Source: Methylocystis sp. (GTDB lineage Bacteria > Pseudomonadota > Alphaproteobacteria > Rhizobiales > Beijerinckiaceae). From it: a stretch of DNA of 48,042 bases. The stretch lies in the NCBI GenBank assembly GCA_022843405.1, contig JALHNQ010000024.1, positions 1-48,042 of the forward strand. Direction: 5' to 3'. The notes below the pieces were generated by a model, which worked only from the letters and a program-made list of their open reading frames with translations, had not been told where the DNA came from and did not search any database. Numbering within the stretch: position 1 is the stretch's first letter; every line of letters begins with the position of its first letter. This document shows positions 1-10,385 of the stretch, one piece after another. The translations under genes and the position numbers were made by a program.

Positions 1-1968
<1,968 letters not shown>

Positions 1969-1990
1969 TCCATTCGTCGCGATCATCGCC

Positions 1991-2074
1991 CGTCATTGCG
2001 AGCAGCGAAGCGACGAAGCAATCCAGGAAGGCCGCTTCATGGGCCTGGATCGCTTCGCTTGGCTCGCGATGACG
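1991..2074. repeat. Palindromic intergenic repeat between infB and rbfA
   Basis: The left arm (1991-2027) begins CGTCATTGCGAGC and ends ATCCAGG. The right arm (2044-2074) is its imperfect reverse complement, beginning CCTGGATCGCTTCG and ending CGCGATGACG. Together they can fold into a long hairpin of about 30 pairs with a short loop. This is a REP/palindrome-type element of a sort I recognise from alphaproteobacterial genomes. Placed between infB and rbfA it could end or process the transcript, but that is inference. Confidence 0.8.
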
Positions 2075-2108
2075 ACTTTTTTCAAGCTTACGCAACCCAG
2101 CAGCTGTT

Positions 2109-2537
2109 ATGTCCAGAGCGCATCACTCACACGCCGGCGCGCCGTCGCAGCGCATGTTGCGCGTCGGCGAACTCGTGCGCCACGCTCTGGCGCAGATGCT
2201 CTCGCGCGGCGACATCAACGATCCCGTGCTGGACAAGCACGTCGTCACGGTTTCGCGCGTGAAGATGAGTCCCGATCTTAAGCTCGCGACGATTTACGTC
2301 ATACCGCTCGGCGGTCAGGACGAGCCTGAGGTGCTCGCCGCGCTCGATCGCCACAAGCGGTTTCTGCGCGGCGAAATTGCACATGAGGTGAATTTGAAAT
2401 TCGCGCCGGAAATCCGCTTTCGCATCGACGACACATTCGACAATGTTTCGCGCATCGACGCGCTGCTCAGCTCCGACCGTGTGAAGCGCGATCTCGCCGA
2501 CGGCGACGACGCCGAAGAGGATGGCGTCAAGGAATGA
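2109..2537 (+). CDS. rbfA: Ribosome-binding factor A
   Basis: RbfA binds the 30S subunit and helps mature the 5' end of 16S rRNA, and is needed for growth in the cold in other bacteria. The 142-residue product has the family pattern: an N-terminal [10 protein letters not shown] helix, the [10 protein letters not shown] strand, the helix around [12 protein letters not shown], and the C-terminal [18 protein letters not shown] segment, followed by an acidic tail. The ATG at 2109 gives the short Ser/His-rich N-terminus usual for rhizobial RbfA; no strong Shine-Dalgarno is visible. The stop overlaps the truB start (ATGA at 2534-2537), so the two are probably translationally coupled. It lies downstream of infB as in most bacteria. 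Confidence 0.96.
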   Translation: MSRAHHSHAGAPSQRMLRVGELVRHALAQMLSRGDINDPVLDKHVVTVSRVKMSPDLKLATIYVIPLGGQDEPEVLAALDRHKRFLRGEIAHEVNLKFAPEIRFRIDDTFDNVSRIDALLSSDRVKRDLADGDDAEEDGVKE

Positions 2538-3436
2538 GCAAAAAAAAATCGGACCGTGTCGTCGTCGACGGTTGGGTGGCGCTGGATAAGCCTGTCGGCC
2601 TCACTTCGACGCAGGCGGTGTCGCGCCTCAAGCGCATTTACAATGCGCAAAAAGCCGGCCATGCCGGAACGCTCGATCCGCTCGCTTCCGGCATTCTTCC
2701 GGTCGCCTTTGGCGAGGCGACCAAGACCGTGCCTTTCGTTCAGGACGGCGAGAAAGCCTATCGCTTCACCGTGCGGTGGGGAGTCGAGACCGACACCGAC
2801 GATTCCGACGGACGCATGACGCAAGAGAGTGCGGCGCGGCCGGAGCGCGCCGCCGTCGAAGCCTTGCTGCCGCAGTTTACCGGCGAGATTTTGCAAACCC
2901 CGCCGCAATTTTCGGCGATCAAGATCGCCGGCGAGCGCGCCTACGACATTGCCCGCGAGGGCGAGCATGTCGAGTTGAAGCCTCGCGCGGTCAGGATCGA
3001 CTCGCTGACGCTGATTGAAGCCTCGCGCGACGACGCGACCTTCGTCATGGAATGCGGCAAGGGCGCCTATGTGCGCGCGCTCGCCCGCGATCTTGGCCGC
3101 GTGCTGGGCTGTTTCGGCCATGTCACCGCGCTGAGACGCACGCGCGTCGGCCCCTTCATGGAAGAAGACGCCTACACGCTCGATGAGATCGAAACTCAGA
3201 ACATGGCCGGAGCGGCGCTGCTGTCGGTCGAGGCCGGATTGGCGGATTTGCCCTGCGTCGTCGTCGATCGCGACACGGCGGCGCGGCTGCGGCGCGGCGG
3301 CTCGGTGATTCTGCGCGGCCGCGACGCGCCGCATGAGGGCGTCGTCTATGCGGCATGCGGCGGCGTGCCGGTCGCCTTCGGCGAGATCGTCCAGGGCGCG
3401 CTCGCGCCTGCGCGCGTCTTCAACCTGCCGTTCTGA
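2534..3436 (+). CDS. truB: tRNA pseudouridine(55) synthase
   Basis: TruB converts U55 in the T-loop of tRNAs to pseudouridine. The 300-residue protein has the N-terminal motif [13 protein letters not shown] (residues 13-25) and the catalytic motif [12 protein letters not shown], with the nucleophilic Asp at residue 48. The motif [10 protein letters not shown] lies in the middle of the protein, and the C-terminal part has the PUA-like extension expected for bacterial TruB. The start ATG overlaps the rbfA stop by four bases. In many alphaproteobacteria rpsO and pnp follow truB; here the next gene is a convergent toxin gene whose stop lies only 3 bp away, so the usual order is broken. Confidence 0.96.
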   Translation: MSKKKSDRVVVDGWVALDKPVGLTSTQAVSRLKRIYNAQKAGHAGTLDPLASGILPVAFGEATKTVPFVQDGEKAYRFTVRWGVETDTDDSDGRMTQESAARPERAAVEALLPQFTGEILQTPPQFSAIKIAGERAYDIAREGEHVELKPRAVRIDSLTLIEASRDDATFVMECGKGAYVRALARDLGRVLGCFGHVTALRRTRVGPFMEEDAYTLDEIETQNMAGAALLSVEAGLADLPCVVVDRDTAARLRRGGSVILRGRDAPHEGVVYAACGGVPVAFGEIVQGALAPARVFNLPF

Positions 3437-3439
3437 ACC

Positions 3440-3841
3440 CTATTCGACCAGCGTAACGCCTTCGCCGAGGGCGGCGCGCTCCAATTCGGCGTCGAGGGTC
3501 GCAAGCGCGACGCCTTCCCGCAAGGCGAGTTCGAGATAGGCGGCGTCATAAGCGGTCAGCCTGTGCTTACGTGCAAGCGGCATCAGGCGTCTCTCGTCGC
3601 AGTCGAAGTCGATCGCTATCGGCAAGCGCGCCAATATCCGAAGAAATTCTTCGGTTCCTGTTGGCGTTATTTGATGACGCCGCTCGCCGACGAGCAAGAC
3701 ATTGCGGATCTCAAAAAACAGCACGGATGGCGCGAGGGCCGTCTCCTCGCGGAGGCGTTCCACAGCCGCAACCGCGCGCGACGAACGTTCGTCGGCAAGC
3801 GCAAATCCCGCAAGGATCGACGCATCGACCACGAAGGCCAT
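3440..3841 (-). CDS. vapC: PIN-domain ribonuclease toxin (VapC-like)
   Basis: This is a 133-residue PIN-domain protein, most likely the RNase toxin of a VapBC toxin-antitoxin module. The expected acidic metal ligands are visible: Asp6 (VVDAS), Glu44 (FFEIRN), Asp99 (AYDAAYLELA) and Asp117 (ATLDAEL). The length matches VapC toxins. Its ATG shares one base (3841) with the stop of the upstream antitoxin gene (TAATG), the usual coupling for such pairs. It faces truB tail to tail with a 3-bp gap. The target RNA cannot be read from sequence; many VapC enzymes cut initiator tRNA or 23S rRNA. The active site looks complete, so nothing suggests decay. Confidence 0.88.
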   Translation of the reverse strand: MAFVVDASILAGFALADERSSRAVAAVERLREETALAPSVLFFEIRNVLLVGERRHQITPTGTEEFLRILARLPIAIDFDCDERRLMPLARKHRLTAYDAAYLELALREGVALATLDAELERAALGEGVTLVE

Positions 3842-4086
3842 TAATATTTGTGGCCGCGATGACGCGCGCTCAGAATCTCGGCCAGCGGCGCTTTTCCTGC
3901 ACGTTCTTGAAAGCGTGCGAGATCATCGATCGCTCGCTCGATCTCAGCCTGTCTAAAACTTGTTTCCGGGGCCAGGCGCGCGACTCGGCGTCCATGCCGG
4001 GTGATAATGATTGTTTCGCCTCGCTCCACGGCGGTCAGCAGTTCCGCAAGGCGGGCCTTCGCGTCGGAGGCTTGCACTTCTCTCAT
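3841..4086 (-). CDS. vapB: Phd/YefM-type antitoxin (VapB-like)
   Basis: An 81-residue protein with an N-terminal Phd/YefM DNA-binding fold: EVQASDAKARLAELL then a basic hairpin (ITRHGRRVARLAP, residues 28-40). The C-terminal half is a charged helix plus a short basic tail, the part that normally wraps and blocks the toxin. It is first in a two-gene operon with the PIN toxin and would also repress it. A promoter-like pair of boxes spanning a palindrome sits just upstream and would place the RNA start only a few bases before this ATG, so the message may be nearly leaderless; no Shine-Dalgarno is visible. An in-frame GTG three codons later is an alternative start. Confidence 0.87.
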   Translation of the reverse strand: MREVQASDAKARLAELLTAVERGETIIITRHGRRVARLAPETSFRQAEIERAIDDLARFQERAGKAPLAEILSARHRGHKY

Positions 4087-4094
4087 GCGGAAAG

Positions 4095-4123
4095 GGTTTA
4101 GACTGGTTAAACCAACTAGTCAA
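4095..4123 (-). promoter_or_regulatory. Promoter and operator of the vapBC-type module
   Basis: Reading the minus strand, a -35-like TTGACT (4118-4123) is followed after exactly 17 bases by a -10-like TAAACC (4095-4100). The spacer contains the perfect palindrome TGGTTAAACCA (4104-4114). A repressor on that palindrome would cover the spacer, which fits autoregulation by the antitoxin/toxin complex. The sequence elements are seen directly; the assignment to the antitoxin is inference. Confidence 0.6.
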
Positions 4124-4184
4124 TACTAGCAGCATTGATCTTGTTACGGGGAGCTTGTCCTATTCGCTTCGAGATTCGCCGCGC

Positions 4185-5018
4185 ATGACTCGTCCGCCCA
4201 AACTCCTCGTCTTTGATTCCGGCCTCGGCGGCCTCACGGTCTTTGCCGAGATCGTCAAGCTGCGGCCGCATGCGGACTACCTGTATTGCGCGGATGACGC
4301 TGGCTTTCCCTATGGGTCCTGGAAGGAGCCCGAGCTCGTCGCGCGCGTGACGAAGCTCATGGGCGAGCTGATCGCCGCTCATGCGCCGGATGTCGCCGTC
4401 ATCGCCTGCAACACCGCGTCGACGATCGTCCTGCCCGATCTGCGCGTGCATTGGCCGAACTTGCCCTTTGTCGGCACGGTGCCGGCGATCAAGCCGGCGG
4501 CAGAGCGCACGCGGTCAAAGATGATCTCGGTGCTCGGCACGCCGGGCACGGTGGCGCGCGATTATACGCAAAACCTCATCGCGACATTCGCGGCGCATTG
4601 CGCGGTGACGCTCGTCGGTTCGAAGCGCCTGGCGAGTCTCGCCGAGCGCTACATGCATGGCGAAAGTGTCAGCGACGCCGACATCGTCATCGAAATTGCG
4701 CCCTGCTTTAAAGAAGAAAGCGGCAGGCGCACCGACGCCGTCGTTCTTGCGTGCACGCATTACCCGCTGCTCGTCGGCGAGTTCGAACGGCTTGCGCCCT
4801 GGCCGGTGGAATGGATCGATCCCGCGCCGGCGATCGCGCGCCGCTCAGATCAGTTGCTCGGCGAACGCTTCGGCGCGGATGCGGCGGCGGACAAGCCGGC
4901 GTTTCGCCGCGCCATCTTCACCAGCGGCGCGCAACCTTCGGGAACCCTCGCCGAAACGCTCGCCCGTTACGGTCTTGGCGGGGACTTCGTATCGACGCCG
5001 GCGTCGCAACGCGCATAA
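4185..5018 (+). CDS. murI: Glutamate racemase
   Basis: MurI interconverts L- and D-glutamate and supplies D-Glu for peptidoglycan. The 277-residue product has the N-terminal DSGLGG motif (from Asp11) and the two catalytic cysteines in ACNTAS (Cys75) and ACTHYP (Cys190), all in normal spacing. An open frame continues upstream to about 4011, but that stretch overlaps the divergent antitoxin gene and its promoter and has no family similarity, so the ATG at 4185, which begins MTRPPKLLVFDSG, is chosen. The gene is transcribed away from vapB. It faces the TPR gene convergently with a 38-bp gap. Peptidoglycan genes murA and pbpC lie elsewhere in this window but are not in the same operon. Confidence 0.95.
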   Translation: MTRPPKLLVFDSGLGGLTVFAEIVKLRPHADYLYCADDAGFPYGSWKEPELVARVTKLMGELIAAHAPDVAVIACNTASTIVLPDLRVHWPNLPFVGTVPAIKPAAERTRSKMISVLGTPGTVARDYTQNLIATFAAHCAVTLVGSKRLASLAERYMHGESVSDADIVIEIAPCFKEESGRRTDAVVLACTHYPLLVGEFERLAPWPVEWIDPAPAIARRSDQLLGERFGADAAADKPAFRRAIFTSGAQPSGTLAETLARYGLGGDFVSTPASQRA

Positions 5019-5056
5019 TCTTGGCGCGCAGAGCGAAAAACCGGGGCGCGCGTCGC

Positions 5057-6241
5057 CTATGGGCTGTTCTGCAGCGTGGCGGCGCGCGCCGCCTGCGCGG
5101 AGAGGCGGGTCAGTCGCTCCTCGCTCATTCCGGCTCGCGTCAGAAAGGCGCGCGCCTTATCGGCGGCGGCGTCGTCGCCCGCCACGACGGCGGACTCATA
5201 CAATATGCGTGCGTCCGCCGGCGTGCGCTGCACGCGCCAGTTCTGCTCGGCGAGACGCAGCGCTTTGGTCGGATCGCGCAGCAGATAAAGCGTGAAACGC
5301 GCCTCGTCGCCAAGGTGGAACGCCTCGCCGCGACGCCGGGAGGCGGCAAAGCGCTCCTCGATGAGCGATACATGCTCAGCGAGACCTTCCGAGCCGAGCC
5401 GCCGCTCGGCGAGCGCGAGGCGCAGCAGCGCAGCGTCGATGCGGACCTGTCCGGCGAGCAGCGCCGCCGCGTCCGCGAAACGCTCTTCGTCAAGCAGGAA
5501 ATCGGCGTAAGCGGCGAGGAGATAGGCTGTCGGCTTGGCGGCCTCCAGCGCCGCCTTGAACGAATGTTCGGCGCGCTGCGCTTCGCCCCGCCTTGCAGCG
5601 ATCTCAGCGAGAATGGTCAACGCCCATCTTCGTCTCTCGGGCGTCGCTCCCGGCCGCGCTTCAAGCGTTTGCTCGAGCGCCTCCGCCGCTTCGCGCGATC
5701 CTCCCATGAGGCTCGCGGCGTCGGATACGCAGGCGACCGCCAGCAGCGGCTCGCTCGATGCGGCAAGCGGCGCGCAGCTCGCGCGCGCCTCATCCAAACG
5801 GCCGAGGATTTTGCTGATCGCCGCGCGCATAAGCCATGCTTGAAGATTGGCCGGATCGGATTTTATCACGGCGTCGACATCGGCGAGCGCGTCATAAAAG
5901 TCATGCCGATTCTGTGCGATCATCGCGCGCAGCAGAAGCGCCTTTACCGGAGGAACCGACAATTTCCACAAGGGCGCAAGAACGCCGGCCGCATATCCGA
6001 AATAGCGCGGATCAGAATCTTCGCTGCCGAGCGTCACAAATTTTTGCGCGAGTTCGATTGAGGCTGAGAGATCGCCCGACCGCGCTCGCAGATCGCGCAA
6101 TTCCGCCGCTATCGGCGCGGCGGCGCGAGGCAATCGCTCTAGAAACTGATCGTCGTCACTGGGAACGAAAGGCGCGGCGAATGCGTTCATGCAGGCGACA
6201 ACCGCTATGCACATACATGACAAAGGAATTAAATGTCGCAT
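5057..6241 (-). CDS. Exported TPR-repeat protein
   Basis: A 394-residue protein with an N-terminal export signal (about residues 1-23). VVAC ending at Cys17 fits a lipobox, so it may be an outer-membrane or periplasmic lipoprotein; cleavage after AFA is the alternative. The rest is mostly helical with TPR-like pairs, for example around residues 105-155 (ALADVDAVIKSDPANLQAW), then further Ala/Leu-rich helical repeats to the C-terminus. TPR arrays bind proteins; no catalytic motif is seen. It is divergent from the DUF4331-like gene with 179 bp between the two chosen starts. I recall, without being able to check it, that TPR genes occur near DUF4331 and HupE/UreJ genes in other phyla, so it is treated as part of this block. 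The specific function is unknown. Confidence 0.8.
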   Translation of the reverse strand: MRHLIPLSCMCIAVVACMNAFAAPFVPSDDDQFLERLPRAAAPIAAELRDLRARSGDLSASIELAQKFVTLGSEDSDPRYFGYAAGVLAPLWKLSVPPVKALLLRAMIAQNRHDFYDALADVDAVIKSDPANLQAWLMRAAISKILGRLDEARASCAPLAASSEPLLAVACVSDAASLMGGSREAAEALEQTLEARPGATPERRRWALTILAEIAARRGEAQRAEHSFKAALEAAKPTAYLLAAYADFLLDEERFADAAALLAGQVRIDAALLRLALAERRLGSEGLAEHVSLIEERFAASRRRGEAFHLGDEARFTLYLLRDPTKALRLAEQNWRVQRTPADARILYESAVVAGDDAAADKARAFLTRAGMSEERLTRLSAQAARAATLQNSP

Positions 6242-6420
6242 CAGCGCTCGCCCATTTCACGCTCGCAACAGGGCGTCGAGATCGAGACGCGGAAATTTTT
6301 TTTGAGCCTTGTAAAAAATATGAACCGATCGTATCGTGCGCGCAACTGAAAGTTACTGTTCGATAACTTCCCGCGGAGCAACATTTCTTAGCGGTGAAGC
6401 CTTATTTGAGTGAGGGTTTG

Positions 6421-7575
6421 ATGGCTCGATCGATGATGGCCAATATGGCCAAGAAATTATTCGTCGCGCTCCTCCTGTTCTTTGCCTTGCTGATCCCCGG
6501 AACAGGGCGCGCCTCGGACCACGCCGATCCCATGTGGCTCGCGGAGGACGAGCAGGAAGCCAACATCACTGGCCTCTTCTTCTATCCCGACGGCGACCGA
6601 TGGATCGCAATCCTCGACGTGCGCCGCTCGCTGATCGGGGCGCCGCCATACAATCTCGAGCCCTTCGAATTTGACATCCATGTGGATTTTCACACGAAGC
6701 TCCGCTTCGACAATGCCGAAGACGTCGCGCGCTATGGCGCCACGATCGAAGCGCCCGAAGGCATAGCGCCTGACGCCACCATCCGGGTCCGTCTCAACAA
6801 TGACGCGACGGTGAAGGAAAAATCCTTCAAAGGACTCGGCGATACGCAGGACATCCAGGCCTATTCCGGCATTCGTGACGATCCGTTTATCTTTCCCCGA
6901 TTCTTCAAGGTGAACGTCATCACCATGGCGTTCAGCATTCCGAAATCCGCTTTTCCCGAACATGCGGAGAGTTGGCTTTTGTGGGCCACAAGCAAGCGCG
7001 TCAGCAACGGCGAGCAGATCGACCATGTCGGACGATCGAACCGCACACAGCTCGGCCGCTTCGAAATTTTAAATACCATTCCGCCCTCGCAGCACGTGGC
7101 GGAGATTCGCGAAAAGGGCGAGTCTCGGGCCAAGGTTCAGGACTTTCTCAAGCAATGGTTGCCGCCGCTCGCCAATTTGAATCAGCTGAGCGGCTTTTTT
7201 ATTCGCCATTATGACTTTGTGCCCGACGTGATGGTGTTCACCAAGACGCGGCCGGCCGGATTTCCGAATGGCCGTCGTCTCGAAGATGACGTAGCGCTGC
7301 TCACCTGCGCGCAGGGCGATTGTCCGCTGCAGGAAAACGCTTTCATCGACACGACGCAATGGCCGCGCGCAACGGTCAACGACAAGCCTCTGTCGAGCAA
7401 GTTTCCCTATCTAGCGGAGCCCTGGCCCTTCATGCCCCAGCCTGCGGGCGCGCCCGGGCCTTACGTCTATCGCTTTTTTGCGCGGCCGGCCGTGCAGATC
7501 GGGATTGTCGCGCTTGTCTTGCTTCTCATTCTTCTCAGCGTGATTCGCTGGTTCAAACGACGGGCCGCTTTCTAG
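6421..7575 (+). CDS. DUF4331-like periplasmic protein with C-terminal membrane anchor
   Basis: A 384-residue exported protein. A signal peptide spans about residues 1-32 (AKKLFVALLLFFALL core), and the mature part begins with the DUF4331-like signature SDHADP followed by ANITGLFFYPDGDRW. A hydrophobic segment (about 355-375) followed by RWFKRR at the C-terminus would anchor it with the bulk in the periplasm. Two cysteines (LLTCAQGDCPL) could form a disulfide. The ATG at 6421 is preferred over an upstream GTG at 6394 because GAGGG lies just before it. DUF4331 has no established biochemical role. The gene is 134 bp upstream of the di-haem cytochrome, in the same direction. Family assignment is from recognition of the N-terminal motif and is moderately sure. 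Confidence 0.72.
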   Translation: MARSMMANMAKKLFVALLLFFALLIPGTGRASDHADPMWLAEDEQEANITGLFFYPDGDRWIAILDVRRSLIGAPPYNLEPFEFDIHVDFHTKLRFDNAEDVARYGATIEAPEGIAPDATIRVRLNNDATVKEKSFKGLGDTQDIQAYSGIRDDPFIFPRFFKVNVITMAFSIPKSAFPEHAESWLLWATSKRVSNGEQIDHVGRSNRTQLGRFEILNTIPPSQHVAEIREKGESRAKVQDFLKQWLPPLANLNQLSGFFIRHYDFVPDVMVFTKTRPAGFPNGRRLEDDVALLTCAQGDCPLQENAFIDTTQWPRATVNDKPLSSKFPYLAEPWPFMPQPAGAPGPYVYRFFARPAVQIGIVALVLLLILLSVIRWFKRRAAF

Positions 7576-7709
7576 GCGTGAAGCGGTTTTCGCAGCGCCA
7601 CGACTCGCGTGGCGCAACTTTTTCTTCGATTGGGTCGTCGATCGACGCGGAGATTTCGGCATAGCGGACAGGCGACGAATATTAGGCATTCGACATTGGG
7701 GAGGGAACG

Positions 7710-10322
7710 ATGCTCGAAAGAATCCTGCGGAGCTTGGTGGTCGCAGCGGCGTTGAGTGGCGCCTATGGATCGATGGGCGGCGCGGCGAACGCCGGCCAGA
7801 ATTGCGGCTCCGGCGCCGGCAACGTCAAGGACGAAGCCATGTGCGTCGGACGCACGCCGGAATCTATGCCCGGCGCGGATGACGATTATTACGCCGACAT
7901 GGATTACGGCGCGACCAAACATCCGGAAGACCTGGCCAAGGCCTTGCAACCTTATGCGCCTGGCGTCACGCCCGAGGATGCGCGCAAGGCGGCGGTGATT
8001 GGCCGCAATAACTGGGTGGTGTGGACCGCCGGCAACGACCGGCTGTGGGACGTCTTGAACAAGAGATCCTTCGGCGGGCTCGACTTCCTGAAGACCCTAT
8101 CGAGCCATCCGAGTCTTAAGAAATTCAGCCGCGACAATCGCTGGAGCTATTTGGGTCTCGTCAACGAGCCCTGCTTCAAGAAGGCGGCCGGCCCTCGCGC
8201 GGATCGCTTCGGCCTCTGGCTCGACATGCGCGATCCGAACTGCTCGCCCGATCCTTTCGAGAACGAAGCGAAATATCCTGGCGTCAAGATCGGAGCGCGC
8301 GGACGCAGCGACAAGTTTCCGGTGGGTTCCTACTACGGCTATGCGACCGGCATCGTCGGTTTGAGATTATTCCCAAATCCTGACTTCGACGAAGCGGCCG
8401 AAAGGAAATGGGATCCGGAGCGCTTTTACACCGATCCCGACTATTACAACGATAAGGACCTGGTGCGCCCCTATCGCGTTGGCATGTCTTGCGGCTTTTG
8501 CCATGTCGGACCCAATCCGACCAATCCGCCGGCCGACCCGGAAAATCCGAAATGGGAGAATTTGAACTCCAATCCGGGCGCTCAATATTTCTGGTGGGAC
8601 CGCATTTTCACCTATGCGGCCGATCCGAAGGATTTCTCCTGGCAATTTTTCCACGTTTCGCGGCCGGGCGCGCTCGACACATCGCTGGTCTCAACCGACT
8701 ACATCATCAATCCGCGAACCATGAACGCGATCTACCAGCTCGGGCCGCGCGTGGGACTCGCCTTGAAATTCGGCCAGGAAAAGCTCGCTGGCGGCGAGAA
8801 GCAGAACAAGCAGTTCAACGAGTATGTTCCCGCCAATTCGCCGCTCACGCAGTTCTTCAAGGCGCCCGATACGGTGTTCACGCCACGCGTTCTCAAGGAC
8901 GGCGCGGATTCGGTCGGCGCGCTGGGCTCCTTCAACCGGGTCTTCGTCAACATCGGCCTGTTCAGCGAGGAATGGCTCGAGCACTTTAACGCCGTGATCG
9001 GCGGCAAACCGATCACCGCCATTCCGATCGCGACGGGACGCGCCCATTCCACCTATTGGCAGGCGAATGAAGCGCAGACTCCCAACACCGCGCTGTTTTT
9101 CGTCGCAACCGCCAAGCCCGACTATCTGAAGAACGCGCCGGGCAGCGACAAATACCTTACGGCCGATTCGGCGACGCTCGAACGCGGCAAGGAAGTGTTC
9201 GGCGAACGCTGCCTGCGCTGCCATTCGAGCAAGCTGCCGGAGAAGACCTTCAGCTACTTCCCGAACAATGGCTGCGTCGGCAAGGATTATCTGACCTGCT
9301 GGAACAATTATTGGTCATTCACCAAGACCGACGGGTTCAAGCAGGAGGCGAAGAAGATCGCCAAGGCAAGCGACTTCCTCACCGATAATTTCCTGTCGAC
9401 CGATCTCCGCGTGCCGGTGACTCTGCTGGAAACCAACGCCTGCAGTCCGCTGGCCACCAATGCGATCCGCGACAACATCTGGAACGATTTCTCTTCGAAC
9501 TCGTACAAGGAGTTGCCGTCGGTCGGAAAGATTACGGTTCACGATCCCTATACGGGCGCGCCGCGCCCCTACGATATGCCGGCGGGCGGTCGCGGCTATA
9601 CGCGGCCGGCGTCGCTGGTCAGCCTGTGGTCGACGGCGCCCTTCCTGCTCAACAACAGCGTCGGCGCATTCTACGAGAGCCCATCGGTCGAAAGCCGGTT
9701 GAAGTCCTTCGACAGTTCGATCGAACAGATGCTGTGGCCGGAGAAACGCGCCGGCTCATATGGGCAATATAGCGAGAAATATGGCCAGAAGGACATCGAA
9801 TATGTCACGGCCTCAGGCAAGAAGCTGCATGGCGTCGTCGATGTGACGACGGAGCGGAGCTATCTGCGCGTGCCGAAGGGCTATGTCCCCGATCTGCTGC
9901 AGGCGGGCTTCGACGCCGGCGAGGACGTGAAATGGCTGGTCGACGCGCTGCGTCTCAGCAATTTCGTCGACAAGGACGGCATCGCCATCGGCCCAATCCC
10001 GAAAGGCACGCCGGTGCAGCTGATCGGCAATATTGATCTCGATAAGCGAGAAGATCCGCTCGAAAATCTGTTGCACAAAGCGAGAGTGCTGAAGCTGCTC
10101 GCCAAGCTAAAACTTACGTTGAAGTTGCTGCCGCCGGATCCGAGCGACGAACAGGCGCGCGCGGCGTTCGCCCGTTCATATGACGATCTGCTCGAACTCA
10201 ATAAATGCCCGGACTTCGTCGTCAATCGTGGTCATTACTTCGGCACCGATTATTTCGCCGAGGAGCCGGGGCTGAGCGACGCCGACAAAAAGGCTCTGAT
10301 CGCCTTCTTAAAAACCATGTGA
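7710..10322 (+). CDS. Large periplasmic di-haem cytochrome c
   Basis: An 870-residue exported protein with a signal peptide ending near ANAG and two c-type haem sites: CGFCH (Cys261, Cys264, His265) and CLRCH (Cys501, Cys504, His505). The first is followed by a Pro-rich stretch (VGPNPTNPPADPENP), the second lies in a more ordinary cytochrome c domain. The roughly 240 residues between the two sites and about 365 after the second are too large for a simple electron shuttle, suggesting a catalytic or scaffold role. A strong Shine-Dalgarno (GGGAGGG) precedes the ATG. The next gene, 63 bp downstream, is a GMC flavoprotein, for which this cytochrome could accept electrons. Substrate and partners are not known. 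Haem attachment is certain; the exact family name is not. Confidence 0.85.
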   Translation: MLERILRSLVVAAALSGAYGSMGGAANAGQNCGSGAGNVKDEAMCVGRTPESMPGADDDYYADMDYGATKHPEDLAKALQPYAPGVTPEDARKAAVIGRNNWVVWTAGNDRLWDVLNKRSFGGLDFLKTLSSHPSLKKFSRDNRWSYLGLVNEPCFKKAAGPRADRFGLWLDMRDPNCSPDPFENEAKYPGVKIGARGRSDKFPVGSYYGYATGIVGLRLFPNPDFDEAAERKWDPERFYTDPDYYNDKDLVRPYRVGMSCGFCHVGPNPTNPPADPENPKWENLNSNPGAQYFWWDRIFTYAADPKDFSWQFFHVSRPGALDTSLVSTDYIINPRTMNAIYQLGPRVGLALKFGQEKLAGGEKQNKQFNEYVPANSPLTQFFKAPDTVFTPRVLKDGADSVGALGSFNRVFVNIGLFSEEWLEHFNAVIGGKPITAIPIATGRAHSTYWQANEAQTPNTALFFVATAKPDYLKNAPGSDKYLTADSATLERGKEVFGERCLRCHSSKLPEKTFSYFPNNGCVGKDYLTCWNNYWSFTKTDGFKQEAKKIAKASDFLTDNFLSTDLRVPVTLLETNACSPLATNAIRDNIWNDFSSNSYKELPSVGKITVHDPYTGAPRPYDMPAGGRGYTRPASLVSLWSTAPFLLNNSVGAFYESPSVESRLKSFDSSIEQMLWPEKRAGSYGQYSEKYGQKDIEYVTASGKKLHGVVDVTTERSYLRVPKGYVPDLLQAGFDAGEDVKWLVDALRLSNFVDKDGIAIGPIPKGTPVQLIGNIDLDKREDPLENLLHKARVLKLLAKLKLTLKLLPPDPSDEQARAAFARSYDDLLELNKCPDFVVNRGHYFGTDYFAEEPGLSDADKKALIAFLKTM

Positions 10323-10324
10323 CG

Positions 10325-10368
10325 CGTCGGAGGCCCGGGCCGCCAAGGCGCGTCCGGGCCAACCGACG
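10325..10368 (+). promoter_or_regulatory. Hairpin between cytochrome and GMC genes
   Basis: The 63-bp gap holds a strong potential hairpin: CGTCGG (10325-10330) and GGCCCGG (10332-10338) pair with CCGGGCC (10354-10360) and CCGACG (10363-10368), leaving a 15-base loop and a small bulge. No T-run follows, so it is not a classical terminator; it may protect or process the mRNA and set the ratio of cytochrome to oxidoreductase. Confidence 0.6.
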
Positions 10369-10385
10369 AAGGAGGGGGAACGACC

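Noticed and set aside
4011-4184. 5' extension of the murI frame
   Set aside because: It overlaps the divergent antitoxin gene and its promoter, and murI homologues begin at the DSGLGG region.
4751-6061. 436-codon plus-strand frame spanning the end of murI and the TPR gene
   Set aside because: It overlaps murI in another frame and is antisense to the TPR protein; the composition is Arg-rich and has no domain.
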